NCBI GenBank assembly: GCA_037447655.1
Contig: JBBHKE010002159.1
Location: forward strand, 1-64,000
Source: Zygnema cylindricum
Taxonomy: Eukaryota > Streptophyta > Zygnematophyceae > Zygnematales > Zygnemataceae
Reading direction: 5' to 3'
Length of the DNA: 64,000 nucleotides
The notes beneath the pieces were generated by a model. The model worked only from the letters and a program-made list of their open reading frames with translations, was not told where the DNA came from and searched no databases. Below, one piece after another: positions 1 to 11,151 of the stretch (the first letter of the stretch is position 1; the number at the start of each line of letters is the position of its first letter). The translations under genes were made by a program, and so were the position numbers.

Positions 1-149
1 GACTGACGGTAGGTACCAGGTTCAAATCTTGGGTTCGTCAATTTCTATTTTGGTAAATCTAACAAAATCTACAACCCCTAACTCTATCTCTAATCAGCAT
101 AGGCAGCCTTGGCTCTAGCTCCCTCTTCAACCTTAAGTGACTGCGACAA
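1..149. other. Left edge, no gene recognised
   Basis: AT-rich sequence upstream of the gypsy pol remnant. It may be decayed gag/pol of the same element, but I see no motif that proves it. Confidence 0.4.
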
Positions 150-712
150 GTGTGGGAGCTGAAGAGAGAAGTTAGAGGCAGACTGCCTCGGCTTCTTTTC
201 TGGAGTTTGCAAAACCTAGAAAATACTAAAATAACCTCTAATTTCTACACTATGGAGCCAAAGCATCGGGAAAGAACAACTTTTTGGGCAGGATCCCGGT
301 TGTACGAATGGCTCTACATGCCATTCGGGCTGAAGAATGCGCCAACCAAATTCCAACGTGCCATGGACGAGGCGCTCCAGGGATTGACTATGCCCTGTGC
401 TACATCGACGATGTAATTATTTTCTCAAAGACTTTTGAGGAACACTTGCAGCACATACAGATTGTACTCTAGGCTCTCCTAGGAGCGGGCTTGAGATGTC
501 ACCCGGGTTAGGGAATTTTTGGGGTACAGAAAATTATTTACCTGGGACACGAAGTTACCCCTAGGACAGTGGGTCCCCATATGGTCAAGGTTGCAGCCTT
601 GATGCCCTTCCCCCTCCTGAAGACGTCTCTGCACTTCGCACCTTTTTAAGCCTGGCTAACTATTACCGGTGATTCATCCCTGAATTTAGCAACCACGCTC
701 AGCCTCTAAATC
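150..712 (+). pseudogene. Ty3/gypsy reverse transcriptase remnant
   Basis: This copied retrotransposon RNA into DNA. The first frame ends in the gypsy RT block RLYEWLYMPFGLKNAP. Near position 400 the reading shifts frame and continues with the catalytic box CYIDDVIIFSKTFEEHL, where YIDD is the metal-binding motif. Further downstream, pieces resembling YLGHEVTPRTVGP and LRTFLSLANYYR (RT connection region) appear in other frames with stops between them. The fingers domain, protease and gag are missing or unrecognisable on the left. It is a multiply frameshifted fossil, continued by the RNase H and integrase remnants. Confidence 0.85.
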
Positions 713-714
713 AG

Positions 715-1182
715 TTGCTGCGGAAGGACCAGGAGTGGCAGTGGACGAAGGAGCAACAGATTGCTTTCCTGTTCCTCAAGGATTCCCTGAAACAACACCC
801 CGTGCTCCAAATGCGTGATCACCATAGACCCCTTCTCCTTTACACTGATTGGAGCAGGTTTGGATTGGGAGCTGATTTAGCCCAACTGGATGATGTTGGG
901 GCCAAATATGTGGTAGCGTATGCCAGTAGGAGTAACAACCGAGCAGAGGGAAATTACAGCAGCTATCACGGGGAATTACTGGCGGCGGACTGGGCCATCC
1001 AACACTTTAGACCATACCTATACGGAGTCCATTTCACGCTGATTACCGATCACCAACCTCTCAAGTGGATTATGGAGAACAGCAAGCTAACTGGCAAGCT
1101 CGCCAGGTGGGTGTTGATACTACAGGAATATGACTTCGATATAATCCATCGGGCTGGAGAGATTCATGGAAATGCCGAATGA
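715..1182 (+). pseudogene. Ty3/gypsy RNase H remnant
   Basis: This is the RNase H domain of the same gypsy polyprotein, which removes RNA from the RNA-DNA hybrid. It is open for about 155 codons. Visible blocks are LLLYTDWSRFGLGADLAQL (the DAS...GxGA motif), YSSYHGELLAADWA (Glu motif) and LITDHQPLKWIM (Asp motif), followed by LARWVLILQEYDFDIIHRAG, which leads into the integrase linker in gypsy elements. The listed start is only the beginning of the open stretch, because the domain is part of a polyprotein. It is followed by stops and a degraded linker. Confidence 0.88.
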
Positions 1183-1254
1183 CTTAGCTGAAAACCCGAC
1201 CCTTCAACCAGAGATTCCACCGGGGCCCGCCATAATGAGGATCCAGAAATTAGT

Positions 1255-2625
1255 TTGGGACTAATCCGAGCTTCCTTTGCCTTTATTTGGCTTCCTCAAT
1301 CTGGGGGGGAAAGGCCATCTTTCTCTACACACGTGGAGGGGCAAGCGCCAATAGGGGCCGGGCGAAAAGACATATGGAATGACTCTGATGCGCTTCAATC
1401 TAACCAACAAGGTTCCCCTCTTCCCCATTTGTCTGGAGTGCAGCTATCACGGGTTTTGACTCAAATGACCACATATGAATGTGAAAGGGGTATTTTGATC
1501 CGCAAATGGGCCGACGGGACGAGGAAAGTGGTTCCTCCACCGGCTGACCGGGAGACTCTTATTTTTCGTCTTCACCAACAATGTGGCCATTTTGGGCAGA
1601 AATGGACTACATCTCTTGTCACCGGATCTTACTGGTGACACGGGTTGCGGACCCAAGTCAACCAGATAGTACAACGTGTTCCTCTTGTGACCGAGTTAAG
1701 GCAGCCTTCGACAAAAAGGGGGGTGACCAGCTTCACTCACTACCAATCCGGAGAATGTTTTATCGGTGGTCTCTTGATCTGCTGGGCTCTCTACCCACTA
1801 GCAGACGAGGAAACCGCTTTGTACTGGTAATGATAGAGTACTTTTCTAAGTGGATCGATTTGGTGGACTTACCTCGGAAGGAGTCTAAGGCGATTGCCGA
1901 CGCATTCTTGCAAAGAGTGCTGTCCCAATTTGGGGCCCCTGCCGAAGTTTTGACGGACCAAGGCTCCGAATTTGCAAGAGAATTCATCAACTTGTTGGAA
2001 TTGTGCCTTATCGACCACAGGCTGACTAGCCGAGACCACCCGCAAGCCGAGGAATTGGCCGAAAGGTGCGTACAGACAGTGAAGCAATCACTGCGCAAAT
2101 ATGTTGTGGAAGAGGATTTGGGAAAATGGGATTGAAAGGTGCCTTGGATTGCCATGTGGTACAGGTTCAGCCAGCAAGCATCCCTTCACTCCTACAATCC
2201 CTATTTCATTTTGTTTGGACGACACCTAATCCTACCCGGAGCCGCCTCTGCCCAAGCGGTGGTCCTTCCGGAGACGGACAATAAAGGGACGGTCGAAAAA
2301 CTGATTGCCGACAGGGCCAAGGTGTTTTACCCGGAAATGCCTCTTGCCATGGGAAATTTACAGGCAGCTCAGCACCGAGATCAACTCTGGTATTCGCACC
2401 ACCGGAGCGGAAATTTTGTCCCAAGACAACGGCAATTTCTTCCCGGGGATTTCGTGTACCGCATGCAACAGAAAAGGGACACTCTAAATATTTCCGCGGA
2501 AGGGTGATCTTGAAAGTAGTAGAAGTCTCCAATAAAGGTGTCTTGACCCTGGAAGGGAAGGATGGGCGGATGATCAAAGAAAATCAGATTAATGTGGCTC
2601 CCTGTCACATCCGGGGATTGGAAGA
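1255..2625 (+). pseudogene. Ty3/gypsy integrase remnant
   Basis: This is the integrase that inserts the DNA copy. The HHCC zinc finger is split across frames: LHQQCGHFG lies near 1570-1600 in one frame and CSSCDRVK near 1680 in another, so there is a frameshift around 1640. The catalytic core follows, with the first Asp in YRWSLDLLGSLP, the second Asp in VLTDQGSEFAREF, and the Glu in AEELAERCVQTVKQSL. Another shift occurs near 2130 (after DLGKWD). The C-terminal part resumes in overlapping frames to about 2625, where LEGKDGRMIKENQINVAPCH resembles the end of gypsy pol. The D-D-E residues survive but the frame is destroyed. Confidence 0.85.
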
Positions 2626-2867
2626 CGAACCTACTTTCCACCTTACCTATTTTGCTGATCCCCTTTTTTGTTCCTCAGACTGCCCCTCTTCTTCCTCCCA
2701 GAATTCTGTACTGGTCTGTGATTGATGCGACCAGTGTTGGCATTAGTCTTGCCTCCCCTCCTCTTGAGACCCTCGTCCTAAACCCTCAGCACTCTGGTTC
2801 TGCGGGAACTGCGAATTGGGAGGGTAAACATTTGAAAGTCTTAGTCACCGTTGACTAAGAGGGGGGG
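2626..2867 (+). other. 3' untranslated tail of gypsy remnant with purine tract
   Basis: Non-coding tail after pol. It ends in a purine run (agagggggggaaa, about 2858-2870) of the kind that primes plus-strand synthesis just before a 3' LTR. The following segment does not start with TG, so the LTR boundary is unresolved. Confidence 0.45.
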
Positions 2868-3146
2868 AAATCAAGGAAACGGCTCCACCTCTCAGGATTT
2901 CACCCTTTCCCCCCCCCCTCGGCCTGGGAGGGGGGGGGAAGGAGAGGGGGGAGGGGATACCTTTTCGCCCTTCCTAGACACTCATCCCCACCTTTGCATG
3001 CATGCTCACAGGGGCCAGAAGGGTAGCTGTGGGCATAGGCATTTTTGTGGGAAGCATTTGCATTCTGGTGGGGGTTGCTTGCATGACTCCGATGCCAATC
3101 ACCTGGGTAGTGGGCCCTCCTCTCATGTTTTCCGGCACGCTCGACA
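2868..3146 (+). repeat. LTR-like direct repeat, copy 1
   Basis: This segment follows the purine tract and is repeated at 4329-4590. It starts aaatcaaggaaacggctcc and ends cacgctcgaca. A C-run then a G-run (about 2906-2957) can form a long C/G hairpin or a G-quadruplex. Copy 1 has about 17 extra bases (cacaggggccagaagg region) relative to copy 2. Position next to pol suggests it is LTR-derived. Confidence 0.6.
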
Positions 3147-4328
3147 GCTTTCAAGCTCGGGTGCTTCACTGGCACCACTTTTATCCAACCAAGGATTGCC
3201 GAGTCTTTTCCCTTGGTACGGTAATAAGAGCACCGAGGAAGGAGCGCACTCAGCCGGACCAGATTCTTCTATTTTCTCAACTGAGCCGAACACACTTTCT
3301 TTCGCGTCTAACGGAGGCCGAAAGACAAAGTTATCCAGTTATAAAGATCGTCCCCTTGTTACCTGTCCCTTTGGGGGCTACATTGTGTAGTGTCACATAG
3401 TTTTTGGAATAGTCTTGTAGATTTGGCTGTTGGCTATCCGCAGGACGTTCTATCAGGTCCATTAGCCGGGTAGAGCATTTATTAAGGAGAGTCCAAGTTA
3501 GGCGGTTCACGTCAATTTAGAACTTTGCTGCTCAGAATTGTATTTATAAAGAAACACGTGGCTTCTAATCTAACGGGAGATAGTCGCCTAACTTTTTGCC
3601 CTAAGTGTAGTACAACTTGTTTTGTCTTATGTCCGGACGATAACAATTCATGGCCGTTTATTGGCCCTTAGTGTTGCTTTGACTTTGGCACTGTTGATAA
3701 GACAAACTTGGGCTGTATAAGGCACTTGGGGCCGAAGGAGACAGGTTGCTGTTTCAGTACTCTCTCCTGACAAAACCTTAGAAATTCAAGCAAACTTTCT
3801 TGTGGAGAAATTTTGTTTTGTGTGTGATTGTGACCCTATTGCCATCTAGATTTTCATCCGTCCTTTGTGGAAATCGTAGTCCGGTTTGGTGGTTGGCACT
3901 GTCTTTCCTGTTTGGGCGATTTGTGGACTGGTGTTTGTTGGAAATCAAGAAGGGGTCTTGCCGGTTCCGGGTCGCGGAAACCGAGGAGTTAAGGAGGCCT
4001 TACCTGTTCCGGGGTTTTCGGGGGGAGATTTCGTCTCCTTTTGTTGTCCACGTTACGTTTTGGGGGTAGGTTGAGCTCGCTTGCTATTTGTCATATTCTA
4101 TCTTAATTCTCTATCTTTCTAAGGGCAAGGTGATATTGTTAATTCTGAGACAGCATTCTTTATATTTCTATCCTTTCAATTTTTCTGAGTGGAAGTATCT
4201 TTGTTCTCTCTTTGGTAGTTCTTTTTGTGGTTTCGGTTGGGTTTCCTTCGGGGGAGATTACCAGAATCTTTTGTACCAAGATAGTGGATTTTGAGAGAAC
4301 TTGTGTTAGACTTTCGGCAGACCATCAC
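3147..4328 (+). other. Possible body of gypsy LTR / untranslated region
   Basis: No protein homology recognised. The stretch lies between the two direct repeats and contains a TATA-like box (tgtataaggcac near 3713) followed by a CT-rich stretch, so it may be the remainder of an LTR of about 1.46 kb. The open frames seen here (for example 3800-4069) match nothing I know. Confidence 0.35.
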
Positions 4329-4590
4329 AAAATCAAGGAAACGGCTCCACCTCTCAGGATTTCACCCTTTTCCCCCCCGGCGTGGGAGGGGGGGGAAGGA
4401 GAGGGGGGAGGGGATACCTTTTCGCCCTTCCCAAACACTCATCCCCACCTTTGTATGCATGCTAGGGTAGATGTGGGCATAGGCATTTTTGTGGGAAGCA
4501 TTCGCATTCTGGTGGGGGTTGCTTGCAGGACTCCGATGCCAATCACCCGTGCAGTGGGCCCTCCTCTCATGTTTTCTGGCACGCTCGACA
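4329..4590 (+). repeat. LTR-like direct repeat, copy 2, cut by minisatellite
   Basis: Near-identical copy of 2868-3146. Similarity stops after cacgctcgaca, and the hexamer minisatellite begins at once (atgccactgtt). Copy 1 continues into different sequence at the same point, so the breakpoint in copy 2 is real. Confidence 0.7.
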
Positions 4591-6042
4591 ATGCCACTGT
4601 TAATGTTAATGCCAAAGCTAATGTCAATGTCAATGCCAATACGAATACTAATATCAATGTGAATATTAATGCCAATGTCGATGTTAATGCCAATGCCAAT
4701 ACAAATGCTAATGTCAATGTCAATGTGAATGTAAATGCCAATGTCATTGCCAATGTTAATGTTAATGCCAATGTCAATGCTAATCTCAATGCCAATATCA
4801 ATGTCAATGTCAATGCCATTTTCGATGTCAATGCCAATGCCAATATCAATATCAATTTCAATGTCAATGTCAATGCCAATGTAACCATCAATGCCAATGC
4901 TAATGTCAATACTTCAACAAATTTCAATGTTTATACCAATGCCAGTGTCAAATTCAATGTGAATGCCAATGTTTATGTTGCCAATGCCAATGCCAATATC
5001 AATTTCAATGCCAATGTCAATAATAATGCCAATGTCAATGCCAATGCCAATGCCAATATAAATATCAATGTCAATGTCAATTCCAATGTTAATGTCAATG
5101 CCAATGACAATGTCAATGTTAATGCCGATGCAAATACTAATGCTAATGTCAATGTCAATGTCAATGTTAATGCCAATGTCGATGTTAATGTCAATGCCAA
5201 TACCAATGCCAATGTCAATGCCAGTGTCAATATCAATATCGATGCCAATGCCAATGCCAATTTCAATGTCATTATCAATGACAATGTCCATGTCAATGCC
5301 TATGTTAATAACAATGCCAATTCCAATGCCAATGTCAATTTCAATTTCAATGTCAATGTAAATGCCAATGCCAGTACCAATGTCAATGCTAATATCAATG
5401 TCAATGCAAATGGCGATGCCAATGTCATTGTCAATATCAATCCCAATGCCAATGTCAATGTAAAGCCAATGTCAATTTTAATACCAATGCCAATGCAAAT
5501 GCTAATGTGAATGTCAATGCAAATGGCGATGCCAATGTCATTGCAAATGTCAATGTCAATGTCAATGCCAATGCCATTATCAATGTCAATGTCAATGTCA
5601 ATGTCAATGCCAATACCAATGTCATTGCAAATGTAAATGTCAATGACAATGTTAATGCCAATGTCAATATCTCTGCCAATGCCAATGTCAATATCAAAGC
5701 CAATGCGAATACCAATACCAATGTCAATGTCAATGCCACTGTTAATGTTAATGCCAATGTCAATATCAATGCCAATGTTGGTGTCAATTATAATGTCAAT
5801 GTAAATGTAAATATTAAAGTCAATGTCAATGTCAATGTCAATACCAATGCCAATTTCAATGTCAATGTTATTGTCAATGCCAATACGAATGTCAATATCA
5901 ATATTAATGCCAATGCCAATGCCAATTTCAATGTCAAAGTCAATACCAATGCCAATGCCAATGTCAATGTCAAGGTGAATGCCAACGTCATTGTAAATGC
6001 CAATGCTAATGCCAATGCCAATTTCAATGTGAATGTCAATGT
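4591..6042 (+). repeat. AATGYY hexamer minisatellite, block 1
   Basis: About 1.45 kb of a six-base repeat, mostly AATGTC and AATGCC with AATGTT, AATATC and AATTTC variants. The period is a multiple of three and the core has no stop in four of six frames, so it creates long false ORFs (Asn-Val-Asn-Ala and Met-Ser-Met-Pro on the plus strand; Leu-Ala-Leu-Thr and Asp-Ile-Gly-Ile on the minus strand). The left edge joins the gypsy-type repeat; the right edge is the 5' end of copia A. Confidence 0.95.
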
Positions 6043-7098
6043 TGTTGAATTTGGATATCTTTAGTTCAGCAGATAGAGGTGTGAGGAGGGATTGAGGGCT
6101 TATAATTTTTTATAAAATAAAAACCTGTAATACTTACCTATAGAGCTGTGACGAGGGATTGAGGACTTATAATATTTTATAAAATGAAAACCTGTAACAC
6201 TTACCTCAAATAGTGTTACATTAACAAACTATTAAGAGATTGTACTGTACGGCTAGTTGGACATGTGTCGGCATTAAAAGGGTGTTGTTGATTTCACGGA
6301 GTAGCGACGATGACCACTTACACGTGTTGGGAAATTAACGAGCAGATTGATAGATACGTACGAACGGAACGCAAACCGCTTATCTTGGAATATATCCTAC
6401 AGTCGGCTATGAGCCGCCGTTGATGGACATCGAATTCACGAACGCGATTCACGATGGACCACCAGTGACGAAGCACATTTGTACAAAATCAGGTGCTTTG
6501 TACTACACGACGACAGTCAGCCGGATGGTAGTGACCACTGCTGACTAAGCACCAAGAAAATTTAATGTACGGTCCTCTATTTGTAAATATCCAAAAACAA
6601 GGTTTTGTAGTCTAGCCAATTAAAAATAGTGTCGCACTATTCAGATTTTAGAAATGGCAAAATCAGGTTTTGGAAGTATTCTTAAAATAGTAAAGTACAG
6701 TTTTAATTCTTTGTCGTAGCATAGAATAGTCATGTATTACAGTCACTTAAATAAGTGTGACTAGTAGATACTCTCTGTGAGTATATAATTTAGGACTTTG
6801 ACAAATTGTATTTATCCAAGTCTTATGATATTAATCATCTAAGGCAGTTTTTGTGAATCTGCGGAAATAAATATCTTATGGTTGACTGGATCAATTGAGC
6901 AGAAAATTTGAGGATTGTTTCCACACTATGTTTTCTACTGTTATGCATAATTTGAGTGTGCTTAGATCAATGAGTTGAATTCTGTTACAACTCAAAGTTG
7001 GCTGTTGAGTAGGGTGCTTGATAGTTTCTGTTTAAGATGTCTACTTCCACTACTACTGCGGCTAGCTCTCCTCCTGCTACTGTTGTTGTAGAACATTA
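6043..7098 (+). repeat. 5' LTR of copia A
   Basis: Matches the 3' LTR at 17098-17901. It contains an internal tandem duplication of about 60 bp (gaggattgagg...cttacc, about 6085-6210) and about 185 bp (about 6830-7010) missing from the 3' copy. It extends past the gag ATG at 7037 to the PBS, so about 20 gag codons are LTR-encoded. Confidence 0.85.
6781..6797 (+). promoter_or_regulatory. TATA box of LTR A
   Basis: gtatataatttaggactt. The same TATA followed by a ggacttag-like block occurs in LTRs B and C. In all three the gag ATG is about 255-265 bases downstream, which supports a conserved U3/R layout. Inferred from motif and position only. Confidence 0.6.
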
Positions 7099-7690
7099 GG
7101 TTATGGGCCTTTCGTCAACAATTCCCTTATTCAATGGCAAAAGGTATGCATACAGGGCGGCAATGGTTGAGTCAACATTTGAAACTGCTGATTTATTTTG
7201 TGTCTTGGATGGTACTTTAGCTGAAACAGATACAAGTTGGGCAAAGAAAAACTCATTGGCGCAAAACAATCTGATTCTGTGCATTTCAAAGAATCTAGGT
7301 ATGTCTCGGCTAAAAATGAAAAAAGCAAAAGAAATTTGGGAATCACTAAAAATTGCGTTTGAAAAATCAAACAGGAGGCACTTCTGGTCGTTGGACAAAT
7401 TTGGGACTATAAATACTCCGGGGGGAAAATGGTTGAGTATTGTGATAACTTTCGTGTTGTTATTTATGCACATTTGTTTGGTGGTGGCTTATTTCTTGAA
7501 TTTCAGCAGGCTGCCTTACTTGTTAGAGGTCTTCATAATGATATGAAAAGAGTGTCTGTTCAGCTGAAAAGTCATGTTCAATTGAAATGTCATGATCAGT
7601 CTAGCGAGACATTTCAGTTGGCATACAATTTGATCCTAGAAGAAGAATCAAATACTATAATACTTCATGGAGAGAGAAAGGTATAAGCAT
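7037..7690 (+). pseudogene. Copia A gag, N-terminal part
   Basis: Gag forms the virus-like particle. ATG 7037 lies inside the LTR and gives a Ser/Thr-rich leader MSTSTTTAASSPPATVVVEH. The LTR end/PBS junction then reads TAG where elements B and C have Gln, so the frame is stopped there. After the PBS it continues VMGLSSTIPLFNGKRYAYRAAMVES-like sequence, the start of the copia gag (UBN2-type) domain. The motif KMKKAKEIWESLKIAFEK and, after a shift near 7390, LLVRGLHNDMKRV and LILEEESN correspond to the conserved helical region. Homologous peptides in B and C confirm the reading. Confidence 0.8.
7099..7109 (+). other. Primer-binding site of copia A (half tRNA-iMet type)
   Basis: GGTTATGGGCC directly follows the LTR end. 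It is complementary to the anticodon arm (GGGCCCAUAACC) of plant initiator tRNA-Met, not to the tRNA 3' end. Drosophila copia and yeast Ty5 are known to prime from cleaved initiator tRNA-Met in this way. Confidence 0.75.
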
Positions 7691-7740
7691 TGAACACACA
7701 CTTTGACAAAAGAACCTTACTCAATCAAAACAAAAATCAG

Positions 7741-9465
7741 GATAGGAATTAAAATCAAAATTTGAATCAATTTAATCAGTTTCATAACATGCCTAATAGA
7801 CAGTCTACTACTTGCTTTTACTGTTCTGAAAAAGAACATGGGAACAGGAACTGTTCAAAGCTGAAAAAGGCAAATGATACAGGCTTATATAGACTAGGTT
7901 GGCTGCAAAGTCCATATCATAAGGGCTTTTCTGGGAACTCTTCTCGAGGAAATACTCTCTTTTCCGGTTCTGCAATTGAAAAAAATGATTCTTTGTCTTA
8001 TGCTGAAGGAGAAAAAGCAAAATTATTCGCAATGGCAGCAGCTATCGAAGGTCAAAAAGATACAGGATGGATCATGGATACCAGTGCTTCGAGACATATG
8101 TGTTAGAACAAATCCAGTTTTTCAAACCTCAAGGCGACACCTCCTAAGAACATCTACTATGCCTGCGGCATGAGTGTGCAAACTTCAGCTCCGGGTGATG
8201 TATCTTCAATGGTAGATGTGGGGGGAAATTCTGTAGAAAGAACTCTCCACAATGTGCTCTTTGTAGCAGATTTCAAAAAGAATATATTTTCTTCATCTTT
8301 GGTAGAGATAAAATGCTTTGATGTAATCCTCAAAATAGGCGGACCGGTTGTTACCAAGCTAGGTAAAGTTGCAGTGAGAGGCACTACGGATGCAACCAAG
8401 ATCTATAGGATGGATATGGCTAAATACAAAGAAAAAGATGTTCTCTATTTCAGTGTGTCATCTGTCAATGAGTTATGGCATAAGAGATTAGGACATGTTA
8501 GTTATGATAGTCTACAGAAGATGGTGAATGCAGGAATAGTGTACGGTGTTTCTCTTACTTCTCAACCTGTGAAATCATATGTAGGATGCTCACTTGGAAA
8601 GATCCACAAATTACCTTTCCCACAGCAATCTGACCACACATAGGACAAAGTTCTGCAACTTATCTACTCGGATATTTTCGGCCCATCACAAGTACCATCA
8701 GCCGGAGGTGTCCACTATATGGTTACATTCACTGATGACTATTCATGGTTCACTAAAGTTTACTTCATCCAGCATAAGAGCGAAGTGTTCACGCACTTCA
8801 AACACTTTAAGGCATAGGCAGAAAAGCTTCATAAAGTTTCAATCTTGGCACTAAGATCGGACAACGGAGGAGAATATACTTCAAAGGAATTCGAACAGTT
8901 TCTCCTCCAAGAAGCTATCACTCATAATCTAACAGCTCTATACACACCGGAACAGAATGGTGTGTCTGAGAGGTTAAATAGAAATGAAACATTAAGTGCT
9001 AGATTGATGCTTGTAGACAAAGGTCTAAATCTGAAATTCTAGGCTGAAGCACTCAATTGTGCAGTTTATATTTAAAACAGAATTGCATCTCGATCGATTA
9101 AAACTACACCATATAAACTGTGGACAGGGATGAAATCTGATGTTAGTCACTTTAAAGTATTTGGCAGCAAAAGTTTTTTCTTAGATACCTCACACAAAAG
9201 ACGAAAAATGGAAGCTAAAGGCTTACCTGGGATCTTTATGGGCTATGATGACAATGCAAAGGGCTATAGGGTATATGTTTTAGAGAAAAAGAAAGTTATT
9301 GTAAGTAAAATCATCAAATTAAAGGAAGAACAGGAATCGGTTGATCTGTTCAAAGACACTGAGAGTCAAAAGACAAAAAAAAGTACAGGAATAATCAACC
9401 TGTTCATTTTCAGTCACAATCACCGTCTACAACTACATCTACACAGGTTCCCCTCTCAGATGAAC
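7741..9465 (+). pseudogene. Copia A nucleocapsid-protease-integrase, broken
   Basis: In order: zinc knuckle CFYCSEKEHGNRNC (CX2CX4HX4C) near 7815; protease motif GWIMDTSAS near 8070, where the usual DTGA has Ser for Gly; HHCC finger ELWHKRLGHVSYDSL, whose first Cys of CxxC is lost (YVGCSLGK); integrase Asp in IYSDIFGPSQVPS, Asp in ALRSDNGGEYTSKEF, and Glu in PEQNGVSERLNRN; C-terminal GLPGIFMGYDDNAKGYRVY. Stops occur after DHT, FKA, LKF and AVYI. Element B interrupts the linker between integrase and RT at 9465/15241. Confidence 0.88.
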
Positions 9466-10274
9466 TGTTGTCTTTGGAAACCATTAGTCCTCTCTATATC
9501 TCGTGTGTGAGACAGAGATTTTGGACTTAGTCGTTTTGTGTGCAGGCTGATTTATTGTAGAAAGGTTTTTAGTGTGGTATGTAAGTCCGAAGGGAGTACA
9601 CGGGCTGAGTACACTCCAGGCACATGTGTCGGTCCGTGGGGAAGTCAAGATTATGTGTTTCCGATGATGGAAAGTACAGTTTGTTTGGGGACCGAGTTTA
9701 CACGTAGAGGTTCATCTTTGGCGTTGAAAGAATGCGTGGAAGGCGGACGGAGTCCGCCGTCATTTTTGGAAGAATAATATTGATTGCGCCGTTATTTCAG
9801 CGGGCGAACTTTGACCGCGTACTATTTCAATTTAGCGGTTGTTAGTTTTAGGTTTGTTGTAAATATTGTGTACGTTTGACGACAGGTTTTTGTTTTATTC
9901 AATTTAGTGTACCAGTGAACCAACGGTGTAGATCAGCTGCAGGTTTAGTTGTATATATAGGATTTAGAATATTTTGGAGTTAGGAATTCTGTGTATGGAA
10001 AACTGCAAAGCAGTTTTTAGGTGTTTTTGAATTACAAGATCATTGTGAACTTTGGGCAAAACCTTGTGAAAATCTGCATGTGATTTCTTTGGTGTATAAT
10101 TTACATTGTGGCAATTTTGCAGACCTAGGTTGAGTTTGGTTTTCTTGGGGCTTCATTGTGAAGTTGGTCCTTTGTGGGTATTTCGTGAGAGTTTCCTCTT
10201 TGTGTATTGATTAATATGGCAACTACTGGTGCTTCTTCTTCTTCTTCCGGGGCACCAATTGCCTCAAGACAACA
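9466..10274 (+). repeat. 5' LTR of copia B
   Basis: Direct repeat of 14433-15240. It starts tgttgtctttggaaacc and ends tcaagacaaca, and it includes the gag ATG at 10216. Confidence 0.92.
9951..9969 (+). promoter_or_regulatory. TATA box of LTR B
   Basis: gtatatataggatttagaa, about 265 bases before the gag ATG. The 3' LTR copy is at 14917 (gtatatataggacttag). Confidence 0.6.
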
Positions 10275-11151
10275 GGTCACGGGCCCACCCTCACGGATCC
10301 CGGTGTTCAATGGGCAAAAGTATTTGTATTGGGCGGATTTAACTAAGTCTTACCTTAAGCAAGTGAAAATATATGATGTGGTTTCCGGTGTTCTTCATGA
10401 TACTGAACCGGATTTTGATAAGAAAAATTAGGATGCTTTGCATGTTCTTAAATTACTTTTGTCAGAAGATTTGAGCATGACATATATCAATATCTCTACG
10501 GCATCTGAAATATGGAAGGCTTTGAAAGAATTTTATGTCTTAGCTAATGAGCAGAATGAGGTTATAACTGCTGGAAAGATTTGGGATTATAAGTATACAG
10601 GGGGGATATGAACTCATATTCTAACGGCTGGAAACTTCTTTTGTCAGAAAATGCATGTTCCGGGGGGAATTTTCCTCCCTATCATCAAGCTATGATTCTA
10701 ATGAGAGGGCTTCCGACTGAATTTAAAGGAGTCGCGGAACAATTAAAGAGGTTAGAGAGGAGTAAGTGGAATATAGCTGTAGCTCAAGCTTATATCTTAG
10801 AGGAAGAGGCCATTCAGATAGCATTAAATGGTGGACACTCAGCGGTAGCTTACAATGCTCAGACATATAAGCCGGCTGGATTTTCCGGAAATAAAAACTT
10901 TACCCCTAATCCGAGTTATAGGCAATATGATAGGTGTGTCTATTGCTTTGGTCAAGGTCATGTTTTTCGGCTGTGTCCGGCATTTATAAAAGCGTGTGAA
11001 AAAGGAATTTATCATGCGGGGTGGAAGGTGCTTTTGGAGGATTCACCATCCAAAATGGCGGCATCAAAACTGCCGGCTAAAAATGCGACGTTCTTTGCAA
11101 CCGATGAGACGCAACAAGACGAACCGGTGGAGGAAAAAGATGACATGGTCT
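10216..11151 (+). pseudogene. Copia B gag and zinc knuckle, broken
   Basis: The ATG lies inside the LTR and gives MATTGASSSSSGAPIASRQQ. Translation crosses the LTR end into the PBS (VTGPPSR) and continues IPVFNGQKYLYWADLTKSYL, the start of the copia gag domain. A TAG follows DKKN near 10429, and a frame problem follows DYKYTGGI near 10607. The frame resumes with AMILMRGLPTEFKGVAEQL and AYILEEEAIQIALNGG. The zinc knuckle CVYCFGQGHVFRLC (CX2CX4HX4C) is intact. The tail is acidic (DETQQDEPVEEKDD) before a TGA. Confidence 0.85.
10275..10289 (+). other. Primer-binding site of copia B
   Basis: GGTCACGGGCCCACC. It matches the complement of the plant tRNA-iMet anticodon arm (GGTTATGGGCCCACC) at 13 of 15 positions and extends further into the stem than in A or C. 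It is part of the gag reading frame. Confidence 0.7.

Noticed and set aside
2868-4590. Exact gypsy LTR boundaries
   Set aside because: The repeats lack TG...CA ends in a consistent place and no PBS could be assigned, so only LTR-like repeats are annotated.
4212-5510. 432-codon ORF of Asn-Val/Asn-Ala repeats
   Set aside because: Stop-free hexamer array with equally open frames on both strands; no start context or conserved flanks. Treated as a repeat artefact.
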